A stretch of 64,000 bases of DNA from Triticum aestivum (GCF_018294505.1 NC_057794.1:189632237-189696236); one strand, 5' to 3'. Shown: positions 1 through 12,233, counted from the first letter of the stretch. A program made the numbers and translations. The notes: generated by a model from the letters alone, not told the origin.

Positions 1-89
1 TGCTGGTTACAGATAGCTCCTCAGAGGAGGATTCAAAGACTGATAACTTGTCCTATTTTCCCCCTGAGGTCTATGCTCAAACTTGGCAG
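1..89 (+). pseudogene. Acidic exon of CACTA accessory gene (partial, cut by window edge)
   Basis: The frame reads an acidic serine-rich stretch (TDSSSEEDSKTD) followed by SYFPPEVYAQTWQ, and ends at a plausible splice donor (CAG followed by GGTTAT at 89). The same exon recurs three times in tandem on the minus strand of CACTA copy 2, at 55361-55531, 55856-56025 and about 56324-56470. The function is unknown; it is one module of a repeated-exon protein carried by this CACTA family. The start is outside the window. Confidence 0.5.
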
Positions 90-179
90 GGTTATATTAC
101 TCATGTCATGCATGTTGTCTTGCGTTGCTTAGTTTTTACATCATATATGCAATTGCCATATGCTTACTTGCTTAGTATT

Positions 180-625
180 TAAATCATATATTTGAATTAT
201 ATCATGCCATCATGTTTACATAGACAACATCTATCTGAATTATGGCATGCCAACCCATTTAATAAAGAAATAATATAGTTATATCATCTCATCCTGTTTA
301 GTGTTTACAGTCATCATATTTTGAATTATGTCATTCTATCCGTGAATTATATCATGCTATCATGTTTCCATAGGCGGCACATATGTGAAATATGGCATGC
401 CAACCTATTTAATAAACACATTATATAGTTATATCATGTCATCTTGTTTACATAGTCATCCTATTTTGAACTATCTCATTCCATCCTTTTTAGTTAGCCA
501 TCATATATGTGAAATTGTGTCATGCTATCCTATTTAGTTAGCCATCATATATGTGAAATTGTGTCATGCTATCATGTTTGGTTAGACAACATAAATGTGA
601 ATTATTTCATGCCCTCTTTTATTCC
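180..625 (+). repeat. Degenerate ~44-bp minisatellite in CACTA intron
   Basis: Repeats are built on TTAGTTAGCCATCATATATG followed by a GAAATTGTGTCATGCTATC-like half. The best two copies start at 491 and 535 (44-bp period). Looser copies run upstream, with variants of GAATTATATCATGCCATCATG. The same repeat fills the introns of copy 2 (25.9-26.1, 53.57-53.6, 54.93-55.35 and 55.6-56.3 kb). It lies between exon modules and looks non-coding. Confidence 0.75.
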
Positions 626-695
626 CCACTATCCATTGCACTTGTCTATCATACAATGTCTGTACATTCAATTACTTTTCTTGTTTATCAGCCAT

Positions 696-1063
696 TTGAA
701 TTGGAGAGGGTGATGTCAGTATCTATGGGAGTAACAACATGGTCTTCAGAAAAGATAGTGCTACCGATCGATGCAGATCGAATCATAGTTGTACTTGCCC
801 AAGCACCAGCCCCACCACACATAACCCAGACTCTCGTAGATTGTACCCCTACCTAGTTGGACAGAGAACCAACTACACCCCTTCTAACCCCAACCCTAGC
901 AGATAGTAACCCAGTTCTAGTTGACACATCACTGTCTCCACCACAGAGCACCCAAACATGAGCAGTTAGTCAGGGAACTACAGTGACCAAAACACGAAGA
1001 CCACCACTCCAAATCCCAACTCAACACGTAAAGTAGAAGAAGAATTATTCTCAGGTCAGGTTA
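696..1063 (+). pseudogene. CACTA accessory exon, proline/threonine-rich (degenerate)
   Basis: The translation resembles the cleaner minus-strand copy at 25563-25918: a conserved start (VMSVSMGVTTWSSEKIVLP), then a run rich in Pro, Thr and Ala with repeated PTP/APPQ-like motifs. In-frame stops interrupt this copy, near 854 and 959, so it cannot encode the full exon. It is followed by an intron that ends at the acceptor before 1537. Function unknown. Confidence 0.5.
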
Positions 1064-1536
1064 TGTAGCTATGGTTCATACTCCTTTGCTTTTGCATCAT
1101 TGTATTTACTCATACCAACTATTTTCAAATTTGAAGGATGGAATTGAAATTCCAATGGCGCAATAGGTATGTTTAAACCTGTTTCTTTAACTGGTTTGCG
1201 GTTGTAACATGCTCTATGTTGATTTCAGTTTCAATTGAATAAATGGTTATGTTCTCATGTCATGCACATTACAAGTATTGTTATTGCTCTATAGTTTCCG
1301 ACACTTATATTCTGCCTATTTTGCTTTGTCTTGAACAAATATTATTTTAACTGTGTCTCTATCCTGATTTGGCAACAAAAACTAGAATGATATAGACCAC
1401 ACAGCGACCATGGTACATAAATATATGTTTGTTTCATGTTGTTATCCTGTCCACTTTACTACTGAACTGATTTACCAAAATGAGTTTCATATACAACATG
1501 GTAAACCTGTGATGTGTCTGCGTGTTTCTCTTTTAG

Positions 1537-2034
1537 AACACGGACAAAATATTGGAGAAGAGTACCCCATTATGCAATGGTAAAGGAAGTAATGCAGATA
1601 AGGTTCAAGATAGTGAGACATCCCTATTGGTCTCCAAGAAAGGTGATAAAAACTATCTTGACGACAGTGAGACAACCCAAAAGTCCTGTCTTGATGTAGT
1701 GTACGAGTTACTGGCAACTACTGCTGGCACAAGCTCTTCGAACTCGCTGCCTGAATCAGTTTGTCTTCTTGAGTTTCAGCTTCAAGTTGAAAGACATCGA
1801 TTAGATGTGCTGCGACACAAAGTCAAAGGATTGAGGAAGTCCGTGCAGAATTCAGATGCATACTTTCTAGTGCAACAGCAAGCGCATGAGGATTTAAGCG
1901 CCAAACCAAAGAAAGTTAATAAGCTTGCTAACCATCTTGCCAGCATTATGCATACCCAGGATATTGTTTTCATGAGCTTTTCTGAAGTGGTTTCAGTTTT
2001 GGACTTGTTTTACCGCGGCGTTTATTTGCACTGA
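1537..2034 (+). CDS. Terminal coiled-coil exon of CACTA accessory gene
   Basis: An exon beginning after a pyrimidine-rich acceptor (TTCTCTTTTAG, ending at 1536) is open for about 160 codons. It contains a charged N-terminal part (DSETSLLVSKKGDKN) and a Leu/Gln/Lys/Glu-rich segment with heptad character (residues ~90-145, including QNSDAYFLVQQQ) that predicts a coiled coil. The minus-strand homologue at 24650-25087 is highly similar but stops about 20 codons earlier at a TGA. Here a small indel near 1965 removes that stop and extends the frame. It is not a transposase by any motif I can see. Role unknown; perhaps a partner protein of the transposon. Confidence 0.55.
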   Translation, partial: NTDKILEKSTPLCNGKGSNADKVQDSETSLLVSKKGDKNYLDDSETTQKSCLDVVYELLATTAGTSSSNSLPESVCLLEFQLQVERHRLDVLRHKVKGLRKSVQNSDAYFLVQQQAHEDLSAKPKKVNKLANHLASIMHTQDIVFMSFSEVVSVLDLFYRGVYLH

Positions 2035-2259
2035 TCGCCAACTTTGACAACCAGTGTATGTGATATGCTGCTTTGTTCCCTATATTTGTGCTGGTGTCAA
2101 ACTTTGATGCCTAGTGGATGTAATATGTGTAATAGTCGTGATAGCCTAGCGTAAGTTGCTTGATTATTTATTTTCTTGTTGTGTTGTTTATTTTTTTGCT
2201 TGTAGTCAGTGCAGTTATTTTTCCACGGTTTGCTAGTGGTCGCAATAACCTATTTTTTA

Positions 2260-3120
2260 AAACTAGGCCACAATAACCATGGGCCACATATTTACTGTAG
2301 TTACCATGGGCCTCCTATGGGTCGTAGAAACAACAGGCATTCTACGGGCCATAGAAACAATGGGCCTTCTATGGGCCGCAAAAACAATGGGCCTTCTACA
2401 GGTCGTAGCATCAATGGGCCTTCTACGGGCCATAACATCAATAGACCTTCTACGGGCCGTATGATCGATTGGCCAAACATGGGCCAATAACAGACCACTT
2501 TATGGGCCGTAAATGGGCTAGAGTTGGAATAGTCCATTTATGGGCCAACCATAACGAGCCGTCGTTAACCGACCATATTTGATGATGCTACAAAAATGGC
2601 CCAATGGATTAATGGGCCACAAACGGGCCGACTGTAACCACGGGCTGAATTTGGCCCACAAGCGGAAAAGGCCAGTAAGGGGCCATAAGTAACCGAATGT
2701 TGGAAATGAGCCCAAGTATAAATGGGCCCTGAGAAGGCCTAAAGATAACACGGGTTGGAAGCGACCCAATTGAATAATGAGCCGTTAATGGGTATAAAGC
2801 TGAACACTGTTCATTACGGGCCAGTTTCACCACGGGTCGTTAATGGGCCAAGAGTTACAAAGGTCCTCATATGGGCCGAAAGACGTCATGGGCATACATG
2901 GGCCAGAAGTTACAATGGGCTAGAATCATATTGGACGGCCCGGATGAAGCTACTGGGCTTAATTCCGATAGGCCCTAATGGGCCATGAGTTAGCGGGCCA
3001 TAAATGGGCTATATATGAACATGCCGTTAATAGGCTTTCCGTGGGCCGGCCCGCTACCTTCTGACCAAGTCAAATGGGCCGACCTTTTCACTAGAATGGG
3101 CCTCTGTTGGGCCGTGCAGC
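2260..3120 (+). repeat. GGGCC-rich subterminal array of CACTA copy 1
   Basis: About 26 GGGCC cores occur in roughly 850 bp (counted by eye), mostly as TGGGCC or CGGGCC. A local 27-bp tandem unit occupies 2340-2460, of the form GGGCCTTCTACGGGCCGTAG plus ~7 bases. The mirror-image array is at 23480-24370 in copy 2, within 1.3 kb of the CACTA terminus, so this is a subterminal repeat block of the kind CACTA transposases bind. TGGGCC is also the plant site II/TCP-binding core, so it could act on transcription instead; that is inference. Confidence 0.8.
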
Positions 3121-3245
3121 GTGTCGACATATCATACGTGCCTCCTGTCCAATGTGTGGATGACATCTGTCCCAACGCGGAGCCAACGCGTGGTTCCTCC
3201 AGCCAATGAGAATTTTACACATGGAAAATCCCCATTGGCCTGCGG

Positions 3246-3657
3246 CTCTGTCGGGTGTAGTGGTTGGGTCGGCTCTCCCGGGAGGAGACACACGTGTCGT
3301 GACCGCCCCCATGTCAGGGACGGCCGGAGGACGGTGGCTCATCCCGGACCGAGCGCCATTGCTATGGCTGCGCCCGTCGGTGGGAGGAAGGCATGTAAGT
3401 GGAGTCACCCTCCTGTCAATACCTTGCGGAGCTTGACCGTCGAAACGCTGCTCAAGTTGTTCTCCTCCGATGCCTTCAGCCCCCGTGCCTGCTACAGGGG
3501 GAGTGGCGACGACGCCACCTACTCCTACCATGCCCCCAGCAGCGCTTGTGTCCCCACTTATCCCCGCATCCGCCGTGACATCTGGGGCCATGGGCGGCGG
3601 AGCCTTCGAGGTGGATGGTTGGGCCGAAGGGCTGGACTTCTTCTTCTTGGGTGCCAT
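3246..3657 (-). pseudogene. Gypsy (Tat-1) gag, N-terminal fragment
   Basis: The frame begins with a lysine-rich start (MAPKKKKSSPS at 3657) about 80 bases downstream, on the minus strand, of a primer-binding site and LTR. That is the expected place of gag. The product is low-complexity Ala/Pro/Gly/Thr-rich, about 135 residues, and then runs into CACTA sequence at about 3245, where homology to a retrotransposon ends. Neither the capsid core nor a zinc knuckle remains. It is assigned to gag from position and composition only. Confidence 0.5.
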
Positions 3658-3734
3658 GATCGATGGCGTCGTCGAAAATGAAGATGGTGATGAAGATGAC
3701 GTGCTGCGTGCGCTTTCAGGTTCGCACAAGTGAG

Positions 3735-3753
3735 CCCCCTACCTGGCGCGCCA
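3735..3753 (-). other. Primer-binding site of Tat-1
   Basis: On the minus strand the LTR ends in CGACA, followed after a few bases by TGGCGCGCCAGGTAGGGGG. This is a typical Gypsy primer-binding site that starts with TGG, complementary to a tRNA CCA end. It fixes the element on the minus strand and shows that gag lies to the left. Confidence 0.75.
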
Positions 3754-3757
3754 AAGA

Positions 3758-4424
3758 TGTCGCGGGATATCCGCGACCACCTATGGGACCGGGTGGCCCC
3801 TTGCTGGTTCGGCAGGGGACGTCGCGTTGCACAAAGAGTAGACCAACGCGTGGCAGCATGACAGAGAGCACACAAGCAATTTACCCAGGTTCGGGTCGCC
3901 GCGAGGCGTAAGACCCTACTCCTGCTTTGGTGGATTTATGGTGGAAATGAACGTGGTGGTGCGTGGTACACTTTCCCGGCAAGGCCTACCTCAGGGCTAC
4001 GGTGACTACAAGCGTATGGCGGCTTGGGTTTGTCAAGTTTCCACCTCTCTAACCCACTCCTACGATTGCCATGGGCCTCCTTTTATAGATAAAGGGGTCA
4101 CCACAGTGGCAAAACAATCATTACCCACTGATATGATAACAAATAGTGCTATCATACCTAACTCTGCGGGCTGGCAGGGTGCATTAAATGCACCACTCAG
4201 TGTCACATCACTAGTTTCCCGGCAAGGCCTGCAGGGCTTATCTCATCAGCTCCGCATCTGTTCTCTTGACACGTCGCTAGATGGGTGTCACCTATGGGTT
4301 TCTTCTATAGGAGATGGCTGCCATGTGGCAAATGCTGCCACTTAATCACCTTGCGGTTGGACACCGCAGTGATTGACAACGTGGGTCGTACTTGCGCGAT
4401 TGGTGGGGAGGTTCAGGCCCCGTA
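3758..4424 (-). repeat. Tat-1 LTR, primer-site-proximal part
   Basis: On the + strand this half of the LTR begins TGTCGCGG. Together with 16701-16965 it forms an LTR of about 927 bp whose ends are the inverted pair TGTCG...CGACA. The LARD at 4425-16700 splits it. It contains the TTTACCCAGGTTCGGGTCGC-type segment seen in many grass Gypsy LTRs (recalled, not searched) and a possible TATA region around 4082 (CTTTTATAGATAAAGG). Confidence 0.75.
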
Positions 4425-7400
4425 TGTAACGCCCAAGATGTGATTCTATTCCAATCATGATTGGGGCACAACCGCATTTCGAACGCCTAGCAAGGTGGAT
4501 ATCATTACAACATACCATATACTGAATGGATGAGAATACAAGATAAAGGCTTACACTTGCCACAAGCTAGAACATGAATACATGAATACATCAATACAGA
4601 AGAGCAGGATCCGACTACGGATGAAAAAACAAAAAAGAAGAATGACATACACCCTGCTAATCCCAGGCTCCCCCGACCTGGAACCTATCCCTTGAACGAA
4701 GAAGAAGAAGAAGCAGAAAAACTCCAAATCATGCAAGCATCGCTCTGATGTCAGATCATCGCATTACCTATACCTGGAACTGTTATTACAGTAATCTATG
4801 AGCCACGAGGACTCAACAATCCCATTACCATGAGTATCAAGACTAGCAAAGCTTAAAGGGAATGGAACAGATAAGTGGTGGGGTTGCAGCAAGCGACTTA
4901 GCATAGAATGGTGGCTAACTTACGAGTACAAGAATGAGATGAGAAACTACACAATGGTCGCAAACTAGTAATGATCAAGAAGTGATGTTGAACTACTTAA
5001 GTTCAAACATAACCCCACCGTGTTCTTTAATTGAACTCACTCGAAAAGAGACGGTCACGGTTACGTACGCGGTTGGTGTATTTTAGTTCGAATCTAGTGT
5101 CAAGTTCTCTACAACCGGATATTAGAAACTCCCATGTGCCACGCAACCGTGGGCACGACTCTCAAAAGTTTAAACCCTGCAGGGGTGTCCCAACTTAGCC
5201 CATGACAAGCTCACGTTCCACGGAGACAATCCTCCATCGCAGGACCCTCCGATCAGACTCGAAATCCCGGTGCCCAAGACATTTCGACAATGGTAAAAGT
5301 AATCCAGCAAGACCTCCCGACGTGGCGACAGCCTGATAGTAGCCGCGTGTATCTCATCTCAGGCCATGACGGATGAGCTAAGCGTACAGGTACCAAAATA
5401 CCTCAAGTTGTAAGAGGCGGTCCCGCACGACGCTCTAGTGTGGGACCAAACCATCAGCACTGGCCCCCCTGTATTAGGTTGAATAACGAACCTCGGGTAG
5501 GGCTAACTCCCTATGTGTCAAATTTATTTACATGTTAAGTTATTGTGTTGAGCAAATGGTAAAACTAATGTTGGGCCTTCCTGGAAGAGTTTTATTCAAA
5601 GCGAACTGTCAAGAGGGGCCCATAAACCCTCATCATGTTACGGACGCAAAAATCAAGGAACATAACACCAGTATGACGGAAACTAGGGTGGAAAGAGTGG
5701 AACAAAACACCAGGCAAAAGGTCGAGCCTTCCACCCTTTACCAAGTATATAGATGCATTAATTAAATAAGAGATATTGTGATATCCCATGATATCCATGT
5801 CCCAACAAGGAACAACCTACAACTGCAACTGCAACAAGCAACGCTAAAAGAGGGGTTGAGCAAAGCGGTAACATAGCCAAACAACGGTTTGCTATGACAG
5901 TGGAAAATGTTAGAGGCTGTCATGGCAATTTGGGAGGCTTGATAAACAAGTGGTAGGTAGCGCGACATAGCGATAGCATTAAGACAACTAGCATAAGAAA
6001 GATAGTAGTGAGATTCAAGGTGACGGTCATCTTGCGTGAAATCCCAGTACGAACAAGAATGAGTCCATGAAGTAGATGAACCAACATAGTTGAACGGATC
6101 CTCACAATCGCAACGTAACCAAAACTATCAAGAAGAAGCAACACTGGAAAAAAGCAAACAACATGGTAAACAACCATCACATAAATATGATGACATGACA
6201 AGGTGCAACAAACAACACTACAAGTTAAGTGGAACTCAATATGCAAAGAGTTGCATATTGACGAAACACCACATTCATTTATTTAGTTCTCTCTCGTTTA
6301 AGTGCTCAACAATATTAAATGATGTTAAACATGGCAAGAGGTGAAGCACAAGTAAACTAACTATTTAGGCAAGCTTAAAAGAGGCCGCAACAACAAACAA
6401 CGATTCCGGAAAATCCCCACATGTCACTATGTAATTTTAAAGCAAGCAACAATTTTAAACATTTTAAATGTTGTTAACATGATGCGGATGACATATACAA
6501 GTTTTATGCAATTTATGAAAAAGTTGACATGAGCTTGTTGTGAAGCATTTGGTCACCATGGCAGAACGAAAGGGGTGCCACGGCAACTACAACGGAAATG
6601 GTGCCACGACAACATTCCGGTCCCGGTAACTCGATTAAGATACCGATGCAAAAGAGAAGTGTGTGGATGTGTGGAACACGCAAGAGATGGTGGGGTGATC
6701 CCGGTAGCCGGGTGTCCCACATGACGGTGGCAAGGAAACAAGTGACGATGTGCGACGAACATGTCAGGCACAGTGCAAACACAGGCATCTCATTCAACAC
6801 ATAACATTCGTCCACGGCGGTCGTCTCGGGGTTATACCTTCGAAGCATGCATTCGGGATGGATTAGGTTCGATGGGACATAGTTGTTCACGAGTCGTCGT
6901 GGGAAGTAGTGGCACATGTCTCAGAGAGGAACTTGACGAATCCGAGTAACTTGGAGTCGACGGTAGTTGTACACTTGGTTTTGTCGGATCCACGGCGATG
7001 GTAGAGGTACACACGTTCTCGGGGTACTTATTGGTCCGGTCTTGGTGTAGATGTACATGGCAAATGTAGTGGTACTAACCGTCGGTCGGACTTGTCGAAT
7101 CCGAACTCTTCGAGGGCCGTTGCGGAACTTGCGGTCTTCGGACTTGCCGGTCTCATTCGTGCGACGGTATTCGTACACGGGTCATAGAGGAACTTGACGG
7201 ACCTGAGGTCTCCGGGCGTAGTGGTACTTGGCAAATCCCGAATGGTTTTTTATGATCTGGCGAGACGACATGGTTCGGGGCATTCTCAATCTTGATGATC
7301 TCAATGAATCCTTGGGGTGGTCGTTGGACTTGGCGGTTTGAAGGCGTTGGTGGTTCTAGGGTACATGCCAGGCTTGAAGAACCGATGGGGGGTACATGGC

Positions 7401-8763
7401 GTTGTATGGGGGCTACATGTACTGGTCTTGGCAATCCGAGGATGACCCTGTTCATGGAGGAGGTGCCGCCGGGAACTGATGGTGGTGGAGCAGGGGCTTC
7501 ATATGAACAGGGCCGCAGTGGAGGTCGCCATCGGGCAATAGTCATCCATGGCGAAGTAGGGGCGCGATTCAGGCGAAGCGGAGGCAGCAGCAACGGGCTT
7601 CAGGCTAACGATGAGGATCCAGGCGAGGACGACGTTCTCCGGCGAGGTGGCGACAGACATGGGGTGCAGGGGCGCTGAGGCGCTGAGCTGCTGTTGTTCG
7701 ATGCAGAGAGGGGCAGCCAGGGGACGTGGAGGAGGCCGGGAAGACGAGGAGGTCGAGGCAGCGAGGCAGAGGAGCAGGACTTCGGCGACGAGGTGCAGCA
7801 GCGAAGCTTCGAGCTCGGCCGACAGCAGCCATAGTGGACGGCGGCACGGAGGCAGGGTAGAGCAGAGGGAGTTGACTTGGTCGGGCGTGGCAGCGGGCAT
7901 GCTGGTGTCGGGGACGAGGTGCGGGAGAGGAGAGGATAAAATGGTGCGGGGCGGCGGTCGAGAGCGAGGCAGGGGGATCGAGCGTGACTTGGCGTCTACA
8001 TGTGTGGATGGTGCGGCGCAAAGGAATGAGGAGGGAGAGGGATATCGAGAGAGAGGGGGATAGGGATCCTGGCGGCTAGGGTTAGCAGCGGGGGCTGCTG
8101 GGCCTTAGGTGCAAATGGGCCTAGGTGCGGTAGTTGGGAGGTCCCAGCTGGGCTTTCTTCTCTCTCTTTCTCCCTTCTTCAAATCTCTTCCAAAAATAGA
8201 AAAGCAAAGAAAGAAGAGAGAGAAAAATAAATGAGTGGACAAGAATTTAAGTATGGGGATCATTTTCCCAGATTCACAAAAATGTGCATGTACATAGAAA
8301 AATAGAAGTGGCATGATTGCAGATATTAAATTCAAACTCATTTGAATTGAATTCAAATGGTTTGAACTAGGACAAGGTTTTAAGAGTGTCCAAAAATGTT
8401 GAGAATTTTGGTAGAGCTCCAGAAAGTGATGAAAGAATTTATGGGCAAAGTTGGAGACCAAGAATTGAGATAACAAAGGCATGGAATATTTTGCAAGTGT
8501 GTTAATGGAATATTCATTATAGCTCCCTAATATATTGGGAGGATATGTTATAAAGAGAATCACCATGTGAATTCCCTCGGTTTAAATGGACCAAAGATCC
8601 ATACAATTTGTTTAGTTAAGTTGCAAAAAATTAATGATATGATGGCATGATGACAAGATGCAATGCAAGAGATGACATGTTGAATGCAACAAAGCAATTG
8701 AAACACATGTTTACAACGGGAATAAATGGAAGGCATCTGGAGCGTCGGTCTTGGGGCGTCACA
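4425..8763 (-). repeat. LARD LTR (3' LTR in element orientation)
   Basis: 4339 bp, beginning TGTAACGCCC and ending GCGTCACA on +. It aligns end to end with 12234-16700. An AT-rich outer part gives way to a GC-rich block (about 6900-8060) and then to A-rich sequence. Several short overlapping frames in the GC-rich block on both strands are low-complexity (Pro, Ser, Arg, Gly) and differ between the two LTRs, so I do not call genes. Confidence 0.88.
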
Positions 8764-8779
8764 ACTCTCCTCCACTTAC
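8764..8779 (-). other. Polypurine tract of the LARD
   Basis: Read on the minus strand, GTAAGTGGAGGAGAGT immediately precedes the LTR start TGTGACGCCCC. This is the expected plus-strand primer of a minus-oriented element. Confidence 0.75.
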
Positions 8780-11700
8780 AAGAGATCTTGACCCGAGATC
8801 TAAGGATGGCACCAGGGAGATACATAAGAGGAAGAGTTTAAAAAAAGTTGCTTCTTTGAGAAACGAGTGAAAACAACGAACCTTGAGAGGTTGACAACTT
8901 GAAAGAAAGAACACAGCAGAGTTGAACGAAATTGAGAGCACTCCGGTAGAAAAGAGAAACAAGGAACACCATGTGAACCTTGGAGGTTGCAAAGCTACGA
9001 ATGACGAGCACAATGGACAAGAAGGAATTGAAACCACTCTAGTTGAAACGAGATAACCAAGGAACAAGGAAGAACAAATTTGAAAAGCACTCCAGTTGAA
9101 AAGAGATGCAAGACTTGATAAGATGAAAGAACTCAAATGAAAACACAACACTCCGACTAACGGATAAGCAAGGACAAGAACATGATATTTACAAAAATGA
9201 GATGATGGGTCGAAGATAGCAACATCACAATGCCTCAGGAACTAAGGAATAGAAGTGGGACCATTGGAAAGGAAAGAATTGAGAAGAAAATGATATCTTC
9301 TACAACAAATGAATTTGAAAAGCATCCTTGTAAAGAAGGATTGAACGGAGTTGTTGGAAAATCAACAACGAAAAGAACAAGCTTGTAGTGGGCTTATGGA
9401 AACATCTCAACATTATGAGGTGACAAACGGTCACTAACAGAAACCATTGATTGAGTGAGAGCACCAAAGAGATGAAAAACATCTTTCACCACGAGAATAG
9501 GAGGAAACTTGGATCATTCATAAACACTAAAATAGCAACATTCCTTAGGGAAGGCTTTAAGTGAAATCTATACCGAGATAACACCAACGAAGAAATTGTT
9601 GGGTTGAAAAGATCTCATGAACGAATTGAAAATGATGGGTTTAAAATATGTTACTCTTGAAAACTTGTCAATCGTGAAACACGAAGGGAAATTACCAAGA
9701 ATGACATAACACCACCTCAAAAGATAATGGTGAAGAATTGCAGTTCGGAATGCAAGATGAAGAATGCTTTAGCTCCTCCAATAAGAAGCTTGGCGAACAC
9801 TTCGAGAAGGAATTAAATCCTTGATGAACCACCATGAAGAAACTTTCGAAGAACTCCGGATAGATAAAAAGATGGTCGCAAAGAAAGGAAGCTTGAAAAG
9901 AATAAGATGAATCCTTGCAATGATTTAGATGGAGCTTCGTGATGAGACATCCAAGAAAACTTGGAACTCTGGAAAAGAAAGGTGAGCAACTTGAATCGAG
10001 AATTGATGCCATGAATGAACTCCGGAGGAAGGAATTAAATCACCTCAAGGGAAAACAAGAATAAGGATTTTGTCATGCGTATCCTTCATCAACTTGAATT
10101 GATGAGAAGAAACAGATTTGGCATGCCACTTATTCTTCTTGCAAAGGATTGAGGAGAGATATAGCGCAAACTCAATGGACCACCGGTATGACTTTGGAAA
10201 GAAATGAATGAATTAATCTGATGATAAAGGAAGAGGAACCTTGAATGCACCGACATAAAATTGAAAACGATGAAGAAAGAGAATGAATCGCCAGTAAAAA
10301 TTAGAAATGAACAAAGATACTTGAGGGAATTAGATACAAGAGAACGAAGAGATCATGAGCTAGCTAGATAGTAATTGAACAATGCACTGGAAGAATACAG
10401 AGAACAAGAGCTGAATGCTGAGAATGAATAATTCTGAGATGATGGGATCCGGAGAATCAAACTGAAAAGACTCCTGAATTGCTCCGGATGGGTGAAAAGA
10501 ATTCTCACAATCGAAAACAATTATGAGAGGATGGTATAAAGCTAGAACCATGAATCTTCAAGAGAACGGACCAAGATTTGAGAGAAACTCTTCTTCGTTC
10601 TTCAAATCCAAGAATGACGACGAGAAACACCACCGTGAATTTTTGAGCTACTTCGGAATGAAGAATAGAAAGGTTGAACCAGTGATGAAAGAATTTGAAA
10701 GATCTTGGAGAAAGACATATGACAGATGATAATTCATTCTTACGTCAACTTTGAAAAAATTTGAGAATAACTCCAGAAAAATAGAAGAGTCAGGTAAGAT
10801 CCTAGGAAAATACCTGTGGGTTAGGGCCCACTCAAGAGAAACACCATTGAAATGATTTTAAAATGAGAGATTTCACTAGTTAATTAAATGGATTGGATGA
10901 GATAACAACCTCTAAATAGCTTGAATGGTTCTTGAATGAAAAGACGAGCCTTCTGAGATATCTTCAGCACTCCAGAACAAATGAATAGCGAGAAGTGAAT
11001 GATTAAGAGGTGCATTAGCATGAGAAAGCATTTGAAACAAGGAAAGGTATATGATCAACACCAAAACTTGAATTTAGTCCACCGGAGAAGAAAATGATAA
11101 CAAAGAATGATGAACTTGAAACTCCCGACCATCTTCATGATAAACACCGGAAAAGAACATTGAAGGAAGGAATGAAGAAATTTCATATCCATAAGATGGA
11201 TACTTGATTAAGAAATATGAGTCCTTGAAGGAAAAGGGTGGGAGGGCGGGAAAAAAGGCAACTTGGGACGGATGAAACAAACACCATTGCGAAGAACTGA
11301 GTATTGATCTTGCAAGTGTTGAAGGGATTGGATTAACTTTAACGGAACGCGCCGGTTGAGAAGAATTGACATGACAATCTCGATGATCAATAAGGATTAG
11401 TAGTCCCATAGAAATATGCGAACACCGCTTAGGAAAGGTATGGAATCAACACTTCACTTGGAAGCAACTCGAATACCACAACCAAAACAAAACAAAGGAT
11501 TGGCTTGTGGAATAAGCCAAAACAAACATATGATAGACCCCATATCGTATCATGTGTCTGTTGGAAAGATATCATATGAGATACTTGAATTCCCACCTAA
11601 AAACTCACGAATCTTTCTGGTTAGGCAATCTGGTGTTGGGGATACAGGGAGGCACAAATATATCATAGAACTAACAAGCCCTACGCTCCAACTGTATCCA

Positions 11701-12218
11701 TCCGTCAACACATAACCAAGAAACCTTCGAAAATCATGTACCTCAGACCTTCGAAAACATCCGATATACTAGATGTGGCAATACATTTGATTGCTCTCCC
11801 CAGTAATGGGTGTCGTCAAACTACTCTCACCAAAAAGAGTGTAGATGCATTTTCGATGTCGGCGACCTTTAGTATTCCGGAACTGAAACAGTAAGCACTG
11901 TGACAAAAACACCTTGGAGCTCAACTCCTCGGGACATTGCCACAACCCCTAAATGTCAAGAGGCACTAAGACAGAATTCCCATCACAATGATATCTCAAT
12001 GATCCAACAATACCCGCGTGATCCTAAAAAAAATTGAGTTAAAAAGAGGAGAGTGAAGTCAAAACATCTACGTCAGGAGTCCTTAACAGAGCGGCGAAGG
12101 GGCTGAGGAGTAAAAAGAATTCCTACTCTCTGATATAACTAAGACTCAAAATAATTTTTTTCTAGACTCAACAACGATAGTAGTTTGATCAATCAAGGGG
12201 GCTCCTGAGGTTGGTAAG

Positions 12219-12230
12219 GCTCTGATACCA
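12219..12230 (-). other. LARD primer-binding site (tRNA-iMet type)
   Basis: TGGTATCAGAGC on the minus strand, three bases inside the LTR at 12234. It matches the 3' end of plant initiator tRNA-Met, the common primer of chromovirus Gypsy and Copia elements. Confidence 0.85.
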
Positions 12231-12233
12231 ACT

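Larger units (their letters stand above)
1..3245 (+). mobile_element. CACTA-type DNA transposon, copy 1 (3' part only)
   Basis: This stretch is recognised by its near-collinear match, as reverse complement, to the second copy in this window (23.3-26.1 kb and 55.3-55.5 kb). Shared parts are the exon ending at base 89, the ~44-bp minisatellite, the exon near 700-1060, the coiled-coil exon at 1537 and the GGGCC array. Copy 2 ends in a terminal CACTACAAAA and copy 1 is the same family, so the CACTA assignment is by homology. The 5' part lies outside the window. The 3' terminus is missing: homology stops near 3245, in the segment after the GGGCC array, and the next bases belong to a retrotransposon gag. 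No transposase reading frame is visible. Confidence 0.75.
8764..12233 (-). other. Non-coding internal domain of the LARD
   Basis: 3470 bp with no reading frame that resembles gag or pol. The + strand is strongly purine-rich (runs of GAA, GAATGA, TTGAAAA), so the element RNA on the minus strand would be pyrimidine-rich. A loose motif, CACTCCRGTTGAAAAGAG-like, recurs near 8940, 9030 and 9090 with single variants further on. LARD internal domains are known to be conserved but non-coding and are thought to hold RNA structures for packaging. That role is inferred here. Confidence 0.7.

Noticed and set aside
180..625. The minisatellite as a CRISPR-like array.
   Set aside because: Units are contiguous and degenerate with no unique spacers, in a plant transposon intron.
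6500..8060. Several overlapping frames of 60-150 codons in the GC-rich part of the LARD LTRs (also 14360-15940).
   Set aside because: They are low-complexity (Pro/Ser/Arg/Gly), occur on both strands at once, and the corresponding frames in the partner LTR are shifted or interrupted. High GC alone explains them.
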